The translations under genes and the position numbers were made by a program. A stretch of DNA of 64,000 bases, from positions 310,001-374,000 of the forward strand of contig NZ_WRXM01000001.1 of the NCBI RefSeq assembly GCF_010119205.1, written 5' to 3'. Source of the stretch: Haloarcula limicola. GTDB lineage: Archaea > Halobacteriota > Halobacteria > Halobacteriales > Haloarculaceae. Numbering within the stretch: the first letter of the stretch is position 1; each line of letters begins with the position of its first letter. The notes below the pieces were generated by a model. That model had not been told where the DNA came from, did no database searches, and saw only the letters and a program-made list of their open reading frames with translations. Below are positions 42,274 through 50,527 of this stretch, one piece after another.

Positions 42274-43197
42274 TCAGCTGAGGGCGTCCTCAAGCGGCGG
42301 GACGACCTGTTTCTTCCGAGACATGACTCCCGGCAGGAACGCTTCCCGGTCCGTGAACGTCGCGTCTAGAGCTTCTCCGACGGTATCTTCGTGGCCGCCG
42401 GCCAGGAGGACAGTCGACTCCTCTTCGAGGAGGTCGGTGACGAGCAAGAGGAGCGTCGCGTACTCGCGCTCGTCGACGACGTCGTCCATCGCGGCGAGGA
42501 CGGCCTCTCGCTGCTCCAGTACCGTCGCCGGCTCGACGGTCTCTACCTGGCCGATTCCGACCTCGTGTGCGCCGAACTCGAACTCCTTGAAGTCCCCGAG
42601 AACCATCTCTCTGGGACTCTTCTCCCCGAGCTTGCTCTTCTGCTGAAGGAGTTCCTTGCCGTACTCCTCGACGTCCAGACCGGCCAATTCGGCCAGTCGT
42701 TCGGCCACCGTCCGGTCCCGGTCGGTGGTCGTCGGCGAGCGGAGGACGACGGTGTCGCTCAGGAGGCCGCTGAGGAGCAGTTGGGCCGTCTCCTCGTCGA
42801 TCGATTCGTCCGCCGCGTCGTACAGCTGCGTGAGGATCGTCGCGGTAGAGCCGACCGGTTCGTTCCGGAAGAAGATCGGGTCGCTGGTCGTCACGTCGCC
42901 GATCCGGTGGTGGTCGACGACCTCGACGATCTCCGCCTCCCGCGCGCCGGACACGGTCTGACTGTGTTCGTTGTGGTCGACGAGCACGAGCCGTTCGCCC
43001 GCGGCGTCGTCTAAGCGGGACGGCGTCTCGACGCCCGCCCGGTCCAGAACGAACTGCGTCTCGGGATTCATCTCGCCGGCCCGGGCCGGAACCGCGTCCG
43101 TCCCCTGCCTCTGTTTCAACCGAGCGTACGCGATCGCGGAGCAGACCGTGTCCGTGTCGGGCTGTTGGTGACCGATGACGTAGAGTGGCTGTGCCAT
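42274..43197 (-). CDS. ppaC: manganese-dependent inorganic pyrophosphatase (family II)
   Basis: 307 residues. The DHH domain shows the metal ligands in GHQQPDTDTVCSA, LVLVDHNEHSQ and EVVDHHRIGD, and the C-terminal DHHA2 domain has the substrate-binding SRKKQVVPPLEDAL. It splits pyrophosphate and so pulls biosynthetic reactions forward. Length matches the bacterial/archaeal family. The ATG is at 43195-43197; the longer open frame upstream is not family-like. Confidence 0.93.
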   Translation of the reverse strand: MAQPLYVIGHQQPDTDTVCSAIAYARLKQRQGTDAVPARAGEMNPETQFVLDRAGVETPSRLDDAAGERLVLVDHNEHSQTVSGAREAEIVEVVDHHRIGDVTTSDPIFFRNEPVGSTATILTQLYDAADESIDEETAQLLLSGLLSDTVVLRSPTTTDRDRTVAERLAELAGLDVEEYGKELLQQKSKLGEKSPREMVLGDFKEFEFGAHEVGIGQVETVEPATVLEQREAVLAAMDDVVDEREYATLLLLVTDLLEEESTVLLAGGHEDTVGEALDATFTDREAFLPGVMSRKKQVVPPLEDALS

Positions 43198-43327
43198 ACG
43201 GCGACGTACACAGCCGTGCCGCATAGTTCCATCCAAAGTCGGACCCGACCGGGGCGAGCGTCGCCCGGCCCGTGCGCGCGATTCCGCGGTCGGGGGGGTT
43301 TTACCACGGGGTCCCCCTTGTACCCGC

Positions 43328-44359
43328 ATGGACGAGGCCGAACCGTTCACGTACGACGGTGGACGGGTTGACCCGGGGGAGACGCAGAACGTGCGGTACA
43401 CGGTCAGTGAGACGTACATGGGCGATCCGGTCCGGGTGCCGGTCACCATCATCAACGGCGAGCGTCCGGGACCGACTGGCTTCCTCTCGGCGGCCGCCCA
43501 CGGCGACGAACTGAACGGGATCGAAGTGGTCCGCGAGGTCGCCCACGAGTGGGACCACTCGACCCTCGCCGGCACGCTGATCTGTCTGCCCGTGCTGAAC
43601 GTCCCGGCGTTTCTCGCACAGGAGCGGTACCTCCCGATTTACGACCGGGACCTGAACCGCTCGTTCCCCGGCAACCCCGACTCGACGAGCGCGAAGCGGA
43701 TGGCCGACCGGATCTTCCGGAACTTCCTCGAACCCTGTGACTTCGGGCTGGACTTCCACACGTCGACGCGCGGCCGGACCAACATGCTCCACGTCCGGGC
43801 GGACATGGAAGACGAGGCCGTCGCGCGGGTGGCCAACGCCTTCGCCTCGAACGTCATCATCTCCTCGACCGGGCCGTCGGGGTCGCTGCGTCGCGAGGCG
43901 AGCGACGCCGACGTCCCGACCATCACGATCGAGATGGGCGAGGCCCACCGCTTTCAGCGCCCGCTCATCGACCAGGCCCTCGACAGCGTCCGGTCGGTAC
44001 TGGCCGAGTTCGGCATCCTCGATACCGAGGTCGTGCGCTGGCCCGGCTGGCGGACCGTCATCGAGAACAGCGACGAGAAGACGTGGATACGCGCCGACGC
44101 CGGCGGCCTCGTCGACATGCACCACAGCGGGGGCGAACTCGTCTACGAAGACGAGGTCATCTGCACCATCGGTAACCCGTTCAAAACGGAGAACACGACG
44201 ATCAGAGCGCCGTTCACCGGGCTGCTAGTCGGCGTCCTCGAAAACCCGCTCGTCTATCCAGGGAACCCGCTCTGCCATCTCGTCCGCCTCGACGACCGGA
44301 CCCGTCGCGCCGCCGAGCGGAGTCAGACCGTAGACATCGAACGGACGCCGTCGTCGTAG
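43328..44359 (+). CDS. succinylglutamate desuccinylase/aspartoacylase family protein
   Basis: 343 residues. A zinc carboxypeptidase-like deacylase: SAAAHGDELNGIEVVREVA (the H..E zinc pair), RDLNRSFPGNPDS and the third His in GLDFHTSTRGRTNM, with IEMGEAHRF near the active-site Glu. The last 100 residues form the beta-barrel tail (ADAGGLVDMHHSGGEL, RAPFTGLLVGVLENPLVYPGNPLCHL). It hydrolyses an acylated amino acid or peptide; the substrate is unknown. It is divergent from the pyrophosphatase and near the RimK fusion. Confidence 0.88.
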   Translation: MDEAEPFTYDGGRVDPGETQNVRYTVSETYMGDPVRVPVTIINGERPGPTGFLSAAAHGDELNGIEVVREVAHEWDHSTLAGTLICLPVLNVPAFLAQERYLPIYDRDLNRSFPGNPDSTSAKRMADRIFRNFLEPCDFGLDFHTSTRGRTNMLHVRADMEDEAVARVANAFASNVIISSTGPSGSLRREASDADVPTITIEMGEAHRFQRPLIDQALDSVRSVLAEFGILDTEVVRWPGWRTVIENSDEKTWIRADAGGLVDMHHSGGELVYEDEVICTIGNPFKTENTTIRAPFTGLLVGVLENPLVYPGNPLCHLVRLDDRTRRAAERSQTVDIERTPSS

Positions 44360-44448
44360 CCGGGCGAGCCGCTCACGTCCCGCGGTCCGCTCGACTGCCG
44401 ATCTGACGCTGTCGACGGCTGTGCCGATTTTTTGGTAATATTTTACAG

Positions 44449-44643
44449 ATGGGAACAGAACGTCAGGGTAGCCGACGCCCGCCGGTGTCGGAAACTGACG
44501 TAGCGTTCGGGCAGCGACGACGAGAAACGGCGTTCAGCAGCTACAGAACGACGCCCCGGAGCGGGGGACTCCCATTCGATGTCTCGGATCGCCCGAGCGG
44601 CCTCACGATTCCCGCCGGTGAAGGCGTGAGACGACACGCGTGA
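44449..44643 (+). CDS. possible small Arg-rich protein upstream of HalOD1
   Basis: A 64-codon frame from ATG 44449, 7-15 bases after an AATATTTTA stretch that may be its promoter or that of the next gene. Its stop (TGA 44641-44643) overlaps the GTG of the HalOD1 gene as GTGA, which favours translational coupling. The product has many Arg and no recognised motif. It may not be a gene. Confidence 0.3.
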   Translation: MGTERQGSRRPPVSETDVAFGQRRRETAFSSYRTTPRSGGLPFDVSDRPSGLTIPAGEGVRRHA

Positions 44644-44882
44644 TCGAGGACGACGCTCTTCCACCGTCAGTTCGCATCGTCGAAGCGTTCGCTCGCTACC
44701 GCGATACCGATCCGCTCGCCCTCCCGTTCACGCTGGAGGAAACGATCGACACCGACGCGCTCGACGCGCTTTTCGCCGGCGGGCAGCGCTCCGTCTCGGT
44801 GACGTTCACCGTCGACGGCCACCGCGTCGTCGCCCGCGAGGCGGTCAGCATCGACGGCCGGGAATTCGACCGCGACGAGTGA
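44640..44882 (+). CDS. HalOD1 output-domain protein
   Basis: 80 residues from GTG 44640. PPSVRIVEAFARYRDTDPLALPFTLEETIDTDALDALF (read in parts) followed by VSVTFTVDGHRVVAREAVSI is the halobacterial output domain 1, which is found alone or in signalling proteins only in haloarchaea. Its function is unknown. Confidence 0.75.
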   Translation: MIEDDALPPSVRIVEAFARYRDTDPLALPFTLEETIDTDALDALFAGGQRSVSVTFTVDGHRVVAREAVSIDGREFDRDE

Positions 44883-44949
44883 GAACCGCTGACAGGATTT
44901 GCCGGCAGAGAAATTCACTCGGGCCGGATTCCGGCGAGACGCGCACGCG

Positions 44950-44960
44950 GTAGTAACTAC
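44950..44960 (+). promoter_or_regulatory. dyad at the sdh promoter
   Basis: GTAGT-A-ACTAC is an 11-base dyad partly overlapping a TACTATTT box about 26-33 bases before the sdhC ATG. It could be a regulator site in the promoter of the sdhCDBA operon. Confidence 0.35.
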
Positions 44961-44989
44961 TATTTGTCCCCGGACTAACCCCCGAGTGT

Positions 44990-45385
44990 ATGAGTCAGTC
45001 TTACAATCGCGGCACCGTCGAGGATTTCGGACGGTGGCGGGAGTTCTCGGCCGGGATGTGGGCCTGGATATTCCACAAGTTCACCGGCTGGGTGCTCGTG
45101 GGGTATCTGTTCACCCACATCGCCGTCCTCAGTACGTCCCTCGGTGGTGCGGACCTCTATACGGGTACCCTGCAGGGGTTAGAGGCCCTGCTCGTCGTTC
45201 GCTTCCTCGAAGTCGGACTGCTCGCCGTCGCCGTCTTCCACATCCTCAACGGGATACGACTGCTGATGGTGGACCTCGGCGTCGGCCTCGAATCACAGGA
45301 CGTGAGCTTCTACGCGTCGCTGGTGCTGACCGGCGCGATCGTCGTCGCCAGCATCCCGACGTTCCTCGGGGGGCCACTAGCCTGA
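44990..45385 (+). CDS. sdhC: succinate dehydrogenase cytochrome b subunit
   Basis: 131 residues with three membrane helices. The SdhC-family pattern [19 protein letters not shown] gives a haem-ligand His, and [16 protein letters not shown] another. It anchors the enzyme and passes electrons to menaquinone. Its stop overlaps the sdhD start (TGATG). First gene of sdhCDBA. Confidence 0.92.
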   Translation: MSQSYNRGTVEDFGRWREFSAGMWAWIFHKFTGWVLVGYLFTHIAVLSTSLGGADLYTGTLQGLEALLVVRFLEVGLLAVAVFHILNGIRLLMVDLGVGLESQDVSFYASLVLTGAIVVASIPTFLGGPLA

Positions 45386-45750
45386 TGGCCGAACACTACT
45401 CCTCCTTCGAGCGCGGCGGCCGTCGATGGCTCTGGCAGCGACTCACGGCGGTGTTCCTCATCGGCGTCCTCGCGTTCCACTTCCTGCTGTTGCACTTTGC
45501 CAATCACGCCGCAAACATCACGTTCGCGGGCACCCAAGCACGGATGAGCCAGATCAGCTACTTCGCCACGATGTGGCTCTTCCTCGTGACGGCGACGTTC
45601 CACGGCGTCAACGGCGTCTACAACGCGCTGGTCAATCAGGGCATCGACGGCACCCAGAAGAACGCCGTCAAGTGGGTCCTCATCGCCGCAGGCCTGCTGC
45701 TTATCGCGCAGGGGACCCGAGTGGCGCTAGCGATGAACGGATTCCTCTAA
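45385..45750 (+). CDS. sdhD: succinate dehydrogenase membrane anchor subunit
   Basis: 121 residues, three membrane helices: RLTAVFLIGVLAFHFLLLHF, SYFATMWLFLVTATFHGVNGV and WVLIAAGLLLIAQGTRVAL. His in FHFLLLHF and in TFHGVNG are candidate haem or quinone ligands. It overlaps sdhC at its start and ends three bases before the sdhB ATG. Confidence 0.9.
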   Translation: MAEHYSSFERGGRRWLWQRLTAVFLIGVLAFHFLLLHFANHAANITFAGTQARMSQISYFATMWLFLVTATFHGVNGVYNALVNQGIDGTQKNAVKWVLIAAGLLLIAQGTRVALAMNGFL

Positions 45751-45753
45751 CTC

Positions 45754-46638
45754 ATGAGCACACAGATCGAGAAACAGGAGACGGAGACCGAAGAACAGGA
45801 GAGCGAACCGGCCGTCGAATCGCCGGGCGAGAAGCGTCGGGAGCAGAAACGACAGCGCCAGGCCGAACGCGAGGCCCAGCGAGAGACCGAGGAGGCGACC
45901 CTCGACGACGAGGAGACGGTCACGCTGAAGGTCTTCCGCTACGACCCCGAGGTCGAAGGCAAGCAGGAACCCCGGTTCGACGACTTCCGGGTCCCGTTCC
46001 ACAAGGGGATGACGGTGCTGGACGCGCTCATCTACGCGCGGGACCGCTACGACTCCTCGCTGACGTTCCGGCACTCGTGTCGACAGGCGGTGTGCGGGTC
46101 GGACGCGCTGTTCGTCAACGGGCGACAGCGACTCGGCTGTAAGACCCAGCTGTCGGACCTCGACGGGCCGGTTCGCATCGAACCGCTCCCCCACCAGGAG
46201 GTCGTCAAGGACCTCGTCGTGGACATGGAGCACTTCTACGAGCAGATGCACGCGGTCGAGCCGTACTTCGACGCCGACGAGGTGCCCGAGGGCGACCTAG
46301 AAGAGCAGCGCCAGAGCCGGGAGAACCGCGAGAAGGTGAAGATGTCCACGCGGTGTATCTGGTGCGGTGCCTGCATGTCCTCGTGTAACATCGCGGCCGG
46401 CGACAACGAGTATCTCGGTCCCGCGGCCATCAACAAGGCCTACCGCTTCGCCATGGACGAGCGCGAAGGCGAGAACCGCAAGCAGGAACGCCTCCGCATC
46501 ATCGAGCAGGAACACGGCGTCTGGCGATGCCAGACCCAGTTCTCCTGTACCGAGGTGTGTCCGAAGGACATCCCGCTGACCGAGCACATCCAGGAACTGA
46601 AACGCGAATCGGTGAAGAACAACCTGAAGTTCTGGTAG
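45754..46638 (+). CDS. sdhB: succinate dehydrogenase iron-sulfur subunit
   Basis: 294 residues. A charged N-terminal extension of about 55 residues (Glu/Gln/Arg-rich, a likely coiled coil) precedes the usual subunit. The 2Fe-2S ferredoxin domain has SCRQAVCGSDALFVNGRQRLGC; the second domain has CIWCGACMSSCNIA and CTEVCPKDIP for the 4Fe-4S and 3Fe-4S clusters. It carries electrons from FAD to the membrane subunits. The extension is the only odd point. Confidence 0.95.
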   Translation: MSTQIEKQETETEEQESEPAVESPGEKRREQKRQRQAEREAQRETEEATLDDEETVTLKVFRYDPEVEGKQEPRFDDFRVPFHKGMTVLDALIYARDRYDSSLTFRHSCRQAVCGSDALFVNGRQRLGCKTQLSDLDGPVRIEPLPHQEVVKDLVVDMEHFYEQMHAVEPYFDADEVPEGDLEEQRQSRENREKVKMSTRCIWCGACMSSCNIAAGDNEYLGPAAINKAYRFAMDEREGENRKQERLRIIEQEHGVWRCQTQFSCTEVCPKDIPLTEHIQELKRESVKNNLKFW

Positions 46639-46667
46639 TCCTGAACCACACGTAACCACATCACACA

Positions 46668-48494
46668 ATGTACGAACACGACGTTATCGTGGTCGGCGCG
46701 GGTGGCGCCGGCCTCAGAGCGGCGATCGCAGCACACGAGGAGGGCGCAGACGTCGCCCTCGTGACGAAACTCCACCCGGTTCGCAGTCACACGGGCGCGG
46801 CGGAGGGCGGCATCAACGCCGCGCTACAGGAGGGCGACTCCTGGGACCTCCACGCCTACGACACGATGAAGGGGTCGGACTACCTCGGGGACGCCCCGGC
46901 CATCGACACCTTCGCGAAGGACGCCCCCGAAGAGGTCATCCAGCTCGAACACTGGGGGATGCCCTTCTCCCGCGAGGAGGACGGGCGCGTCTCACAGCGA
47001 CCGTTCGGCGGCCTCTCGTACCCGCGCACGACGTACGCCGGGGCCGAGACCGGGCACCACCTCCTGCACACGATGTACGAGCAGGCGGTCAAGCGCGGTA
47101 TCGAGGTCTACGACGAGTGGTACGTCACCAACGTCGCGGTGACCGACCACGACGACCCCGAGAAGCGGGAGTGTCACGGCTGTGTCGCCTACGACATCAA
47201 GTCCGGCAAGATAGAGGGCTTCCGCGCGAACGGCGGCGTCATCCTCGCCACCGGCGGTCTCGGACAGGCGTTCGACCACACGACCAACGCCGTCGCCAAC
47301 ACCGGCGACGGGTGTGCCATCGCCTACCGCGCCGGCGCGCCGATGGAGGACATGGAGATGATCCAGTTCCACCCGACGACGCTCCCCTCGACGGGCGTCC
47401 TCATCTCCGAGGGGGTCCGCGGCGAAGGCGGGATCCTCTACAACGACAACGAGGAGCGGCTGATGTACGAGTACGGCTACGCGAACAACGACGGCGAACT
47501 CGCCTCCCGCGACGTGGTCGCCCGCGCCGAACTCACGGAGGTCAACGCGGGCCGCGGCATCGACGACGAGTACGTCCACCTCGACATGCGTCACCTCGGC
47601 GAGGAGCGCATCATCGACCGGCTGGAGAACATCCTCCACCTCGCGGAGGACTTCGAGGGCGTCGACGGGCTCGACGAACCGATGCCGGTCAAGCCCGGGC
47701 AGCACTACGCCATGGGCGGCGTCGAGTGCGACGAGAACGGCGAGACCTGCATCGACGGGCTCTACGCCGCCGGCGAGACGGCCTGCGTCTCGCTGCACGG
47801 CGCGAACCGCCTCGGCGGCAACGCGCTGCCGGAACTGCTCGTCTTCGGCGCTCGCGCCGGCTACCACGCCGCGGGCAGGGACATGAAGACCGCGGAGATC
47901 CAGACCGGTCCCTCCGCCGAGAGCGAGGCCGGCGACGTCGAACCGCCGGTCGAACCCGGTGCGATCGACAGGGGCAGCGAGGACGTCGCCGCCGACGGCG
48001 CGGCCGTCGAACCGACGAGCGTCATCGAGAACACCGTCGCCCGAGAGCGCGAGCGCATCGAGACGCTGCTCGAGAGAGACGGCATCAACCACGCCGAGGT
48101 CCGGGCCGACGTCCAGGAGACGATGACGGACAACGTCAACGTCTTCCGCCAGGAAGAGGGGCTGAAGACGGCGCTGCGCGACATCCGAGAGGCGCGCAAG
48201 GAGTACCAGAACGTCGCCGTCTCCGACCCCTCGCGCACCTACAACACGGACCTCATCCACACCATCGAGACGCGAAACCTCCTCGACGTGGCCGAGGCCA
48301 TCACGCTCGGCGCGCTGGCCCGCGAGGAGTTCCGCGGCGCGCACTGGCGCGCCGAGTTCCAGGAGCGCCGAGACGAGGAGTGGATCAAACACACCATGCT
48401 GGCGTGGGAGGACGGCACGCCGCGCCTCTACTACAAACCGGTCATCCTCGAAGGCGACGAGGAGACCTACGAGCCGAAAGAGCGCAGCTACTGA
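46668..48494 (+). CDS. sdhA: succinate dehydrogenase flavoprotein subunit
   Basis: 608 residues, full length. FAD-binding VIVVGAGGAGLRAAIAAHEEG, the covalent FAD site in RSHTGAAEGGINA, and the active-site blocks GMPFSREEDGRVSQRPFGGL, QFHPTTLPSTGVLISEGVRGEGG (in two parts), HYAMGGVECD and HGANRLGGNALPELLVFGAR. It oxidises succinate to fumarate in the TCA cycle. A Glu/Pro-rich insert sits near residues 410-455. Last gene of the operon. Confidence 0.96.
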   Translation: MYEHDVIVVGAGGAGLRAAIAAHEEGADVALVTKLHPVRSHTGAAEGGINAALQEGDSWDLHAYDTMKGSDYLGDAPAIDTFAKDAPEEVIQLEHWGMPFSREEDGRVSQRPFGGLSYPRTTYAGAETGHHLLHTMYEQAVKRGIEVYDEWYVTNVAVTDHDDPEKRECHGCVAYDIKSGKIEGFRANGGVILATGGLGQAFDHTTNAVANTGDGCAIAYRAGAPMEDMEMIQFHPTTLPSTGVLISEGVRGEGGILYNDNEERLMYEYGYANNDGELASRDVVARAELTEVNAGRGIDDEYVHLDMRHLGEERIIDRLENILHLAEDFEGVDGLDEPMPVKPGQHYAMGGVECDENGETCIDGLYAAGETACVSLHGANRLGGNALPELLVFGARAGYHAAGRDMKTAEIQTGPSAESEAGDVEPPVEPGAIDRGSEDVAADGAAVEPTSVIENTVARERERIETLLERDGINHAEVRADVQETMTDNVNVFRQEEGLKTALRDIREARKEYQNVAVSDPSRTYNTDLIHTIETRNLLDVAEAITLGALAREEFRGAHWRAEFQERRDEEWIKHTMLAWEDGTPRLYYKPVILEGDEETYEPKERSY

Positions 48495-48504
48495 GCGCCG
48501 CGGA

Positions 48505-48825
48505 CTACGGCGCGCCGACGAGGACGAACTGGCTCTCCGTCTCGCCGTTCCGGATCTCTCGTTTCGCGTCCGGCTCGATCCGAAGCGCGTCGCCCGCCGA
48601 CATCGCCACGTCGTCGCCGTCGACCGTCACCGTGGCTTCTCCGTCGACGAGGACGTACACTTCCTCCTGGCCGTCGTCGCTGTGATCGTGGGGCTTCCCG
48701 CTCCAGCCGGGTTCGCAGTCGAGGACGCTGACGCCCACGTTCTCGCAGTTCAGTTCGTCTCGGAGGAGGTGAAGCCCCCCGCCGACCGCTTCGGTGTCCG
48801 CGTAGTGCTGTTTCGTGTAGCTCAC
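48505..48825 (-). CDS. cupin-domain protein
   Basis: 106 residues, one cupin barrel: GWSGKPHDHSDDGQEEVYVLVDGEATV carries the first motif with His, His and Glu, and GDALRIEPDAKREIRNG the second, where the usual His is missing. It may bind a metal with three ligands. No substrate can be named. It is convergent with sdhA, 10 bases from its stop. Confidence 0.82.
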   Translation of the reverse strand: MSYTKQHYADTEAVGGGLHLLRDELNCENVGVSVLDCEPGWSGKPHDHSDDGQEEVYVLVDGEATVTVDGDDVAMSAGDALRIEPDAKREIRNGETESQFVLVGAP

Positions 48826-48910
48826 AGCGGGCGTTGGGAGGGATCGAATAAGTATCGCTTGGCCGGCCCCGTCATCTATTTAGTCGCTACGGCCCAAGGT
48901 TTCGCTGTCC

Positions 48911-49011
48911 GGAAGGGTGGCTCAGTGGTAGAGCGCTGCCCGCCAACGTGCCAGAAATTGGCGGCAGTTTCCCTCGCAGGGCTCCGCGTGGTTCGAATCC
49001 CGCCCCTTCCA
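48911..49011 (+). tRNA. atypical tRNA-like gene, isotype not resolved
   Basis: A TATA-like CTATTTA (48876-48882) precedes a 101-base cloverleaf-like RNA. Acceptor GGAAGGG/CCCTTCC with A73, D arm GCTC-AGTGGTA-GAGC. The anticodon arm is a long hairpin: CTGCC..GGCAG continued by GCCAA/TTGGC with one bulged C and an 11-base loop, so there is no normal 7-base anticodon loop with T33, and an intron is possible. A variable region with its own hairpin (CCCT-CGC-AGGG) follows. The T arm pairs GCG(T)GG with CCCGC around TTCGAAT, leaving one bulged T. It may be an intron-containing or class II-like tRNA, or a decayed one. Confidence 0.5.
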
Positions 49012-49370
49012 TCTTGTGGCGAACAGTCCGTGAGCCACAGATGTAGGTCGGGATTCGAGCACGCAAGTCGCAGCGGTCGAACGGAGTGAGGCCGACCGTC
49101 TTGCACCTGTTCGAATCCCGCCCCTTCCACTCTGTCGGGACTCCGTGAGGCGCTCTGTCGCCGAACGACAACGTCCGACAGAGTTGAGTACGCGGAATTC
49201 GCGCCCGAAAGTCGCAGCACGAACGAAGTGAGTGACCGTCTCTCGACGTTCGAATCCCGCCCCTTCCATCTTGTGGCGAACAATTCGTGAGCCACAGATG
49301 TAGGTCGGGATTCGAACACGGCAGGCGCGCGCAGCGAAGCGAGTACGTCTTGCACCTGTTCGAATCCCGC
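49012..49370 (+). repeat. tandem copies of the tRNA 3' end with inverted T-arm words
   Basis: The last 21 bases of the tRNA-like gene (48991-49011, GTTCGAATCCCGCCCCTTCC plus A) recur exactly at 49109-49129 and 49248-49268, and in shortened form at 49358-49370. Units 1 and 3 also share about 45 bases of spacer (TCTTGTGGCGAACA, GAGCCACAGATGTAGGTCGG). Each unit has an inverted T-arm word before the direct one; the best pair is CGGGATTCGAAC (49306-49317) with GTTCGAATCCCG (49358-49369), a perfect 12-bp stem. No gene is present; minus-strand frames here are artefacts of the repeats. Confidence 0.85.
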
Positions 49371-49746
49371 TCTGCGATCGCGTAAAGCTCCAATAACGCG
49401 GGGTAGACGACCAGCGACGGCTGTTCATCTGTGAGTGGTACGGAAAGTAGGGGGTGGGGGGTGCAGGGCACCAGAACGGTGCCGTATCTAATCGGTAAGC
49501 GGGGTGCATAAAATATCTTCTTGCCAAATTATCAACAGCGATACTCGGAGGAAAATAGTGGCCGCAGTCGCTCGTTTCCGAGGTCGGCATCGAGAACCGA
49601 GATAGCAGTTGCAGACGCTATACGCGCTCCTCGAGAAGGTAACGTCGAAAGGATTGTGCGTGGGTGCTGATCCCGGGTAGGGAGAGCACCTGCATCGTGT
49701 GGCGGCATCGCCGCCACGGTGTCGAGGGCGACGCCCTCGCGTGCGA
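49371..49746. other. non-coding gap with two 3-base-loop hairpins
   Basis: No gene is seen. The right end, just past the 3' end of tRNA-Leu on the minus strand, holds GTGGCGGC-ATC-GCCGCCAC (49699-49717) and CGAGGGC-GAC-GCCCTCG (49723-49739). Further left are GGCACC-AGAAC-GGTGCC near 49468 and an AT-rich patch around 49507-49560. Confidence 0.6.
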
Positions 49747-49831
<85 letters not shown>

Positions 49832-49963
49832 TCGCTCTGTCTTACTGCACTCATTCGTTCCCCGTGGGCCAATAAAAGGGCTTTCGTTTGCGCCGCGCCC
49901 CGAGAGGGTGTGTCATTCCCCTGAACCGGACATTTCAAATACGACGAAACCGCTACCGGGGGC

Positions 49964-50470
49964 ATGGCCAAATACTCGACCGGCAGCGGGGGCGACAGCG
50001 CCGGTGGGAGCTGCGAACTCTGCGGTGCCGACGGCGGCGACCTGCAGACCGCGAACGTCGCGGGCGCGACCCTCCAAGTCTGTTCGGACTGCGCGCAGAA
50101 CCACGGCGAGAACGACCGCTCGCAATCGAGCGGCGGCGGCTCGAACGACGAGCGGGACCGCCGTCGCCGCGCCGCACAGAACGCGGCGAAGATACAGGAC
50201 TCACAGCGAGCCGACACCTCTCACTGGGAGGAGGGCGCGGACTACGACGGCGATCAGCTACCCTATCTCGTCAGCGACTACGGGACCCGCGTCACCGAGG
50301 CGCGACAGGACGAGGGTCTCCAGACGGCCGAACTCGCCGAGGAACTCGGTCTCGACGAGAACGACGTGCTCGCGGTCGAGCAGGGCCGGGCGACGCAGGC
50401 GAACGTCGGCGGATCGACCATCGCCGCCCTCGAATCCTTCCTCGACGTGGAACTCGCGGACTCCAGGTAA
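49964..50470 (+). CDS. aMBF1-like zinc-ribbon/HTH protein
   Basis: 168 residues. The zinc ribbon CELCGADGGDLQTANVAG..CSDC (residues about 17-46) is followed by a charged linker and a C-terminal Cro/C1-type HTH (YGTRVTEARQDEGLQTAELA, ENDVLAVEQGRAT). This is the layout of archaeal multiprotein bridging factor 1, which binds the ribosome or transcription machinery. The start is ATG 49964. Confidence 0.88.
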   Translation: MAKYSTGSGGDSAGGSCELCGADGGDLQTANVAGATLQVCSDCAQNHGENDRSQSSGGGSNDERDRRRRAAQNAAKIQDSQRADTSHWEEGADYDGDQLPYLVSDYGTRVTEARQDEGLQTAELAEELGLDENDVLAVEQGRATQANVGGSTIAALESFLDVELADSR

Positions 50471-50527
50471 CCGTCTCTCGGCTTCTCCCGACACTAGACA
50501 TTTGGTAGTTCCACCCATACCGCCGGT

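Noticed and set aside
48911-49011. Naming the tRNA-like gene as Gly, Ser or another isotype
   Set aside because: No 7-base anticodon loop with T33 can be drawn, and the splice structure of an intron is not clear enough to choose an anticodon.
48991-49370. CRISPR array suggested by four regularly spaced repeats
   Set aside because: The repeats are the tRNA 3' end, the spacers differ in length (110-139) and two share sequence, and there are no cas genes.
48876-49590. Several minus-strand frames with repeated EGAGFE and GRGGIRT words
   Set aside because: These are translations of the tRNA-tail repeats and their spacers; such frames are a known artefact near tRNA genes.
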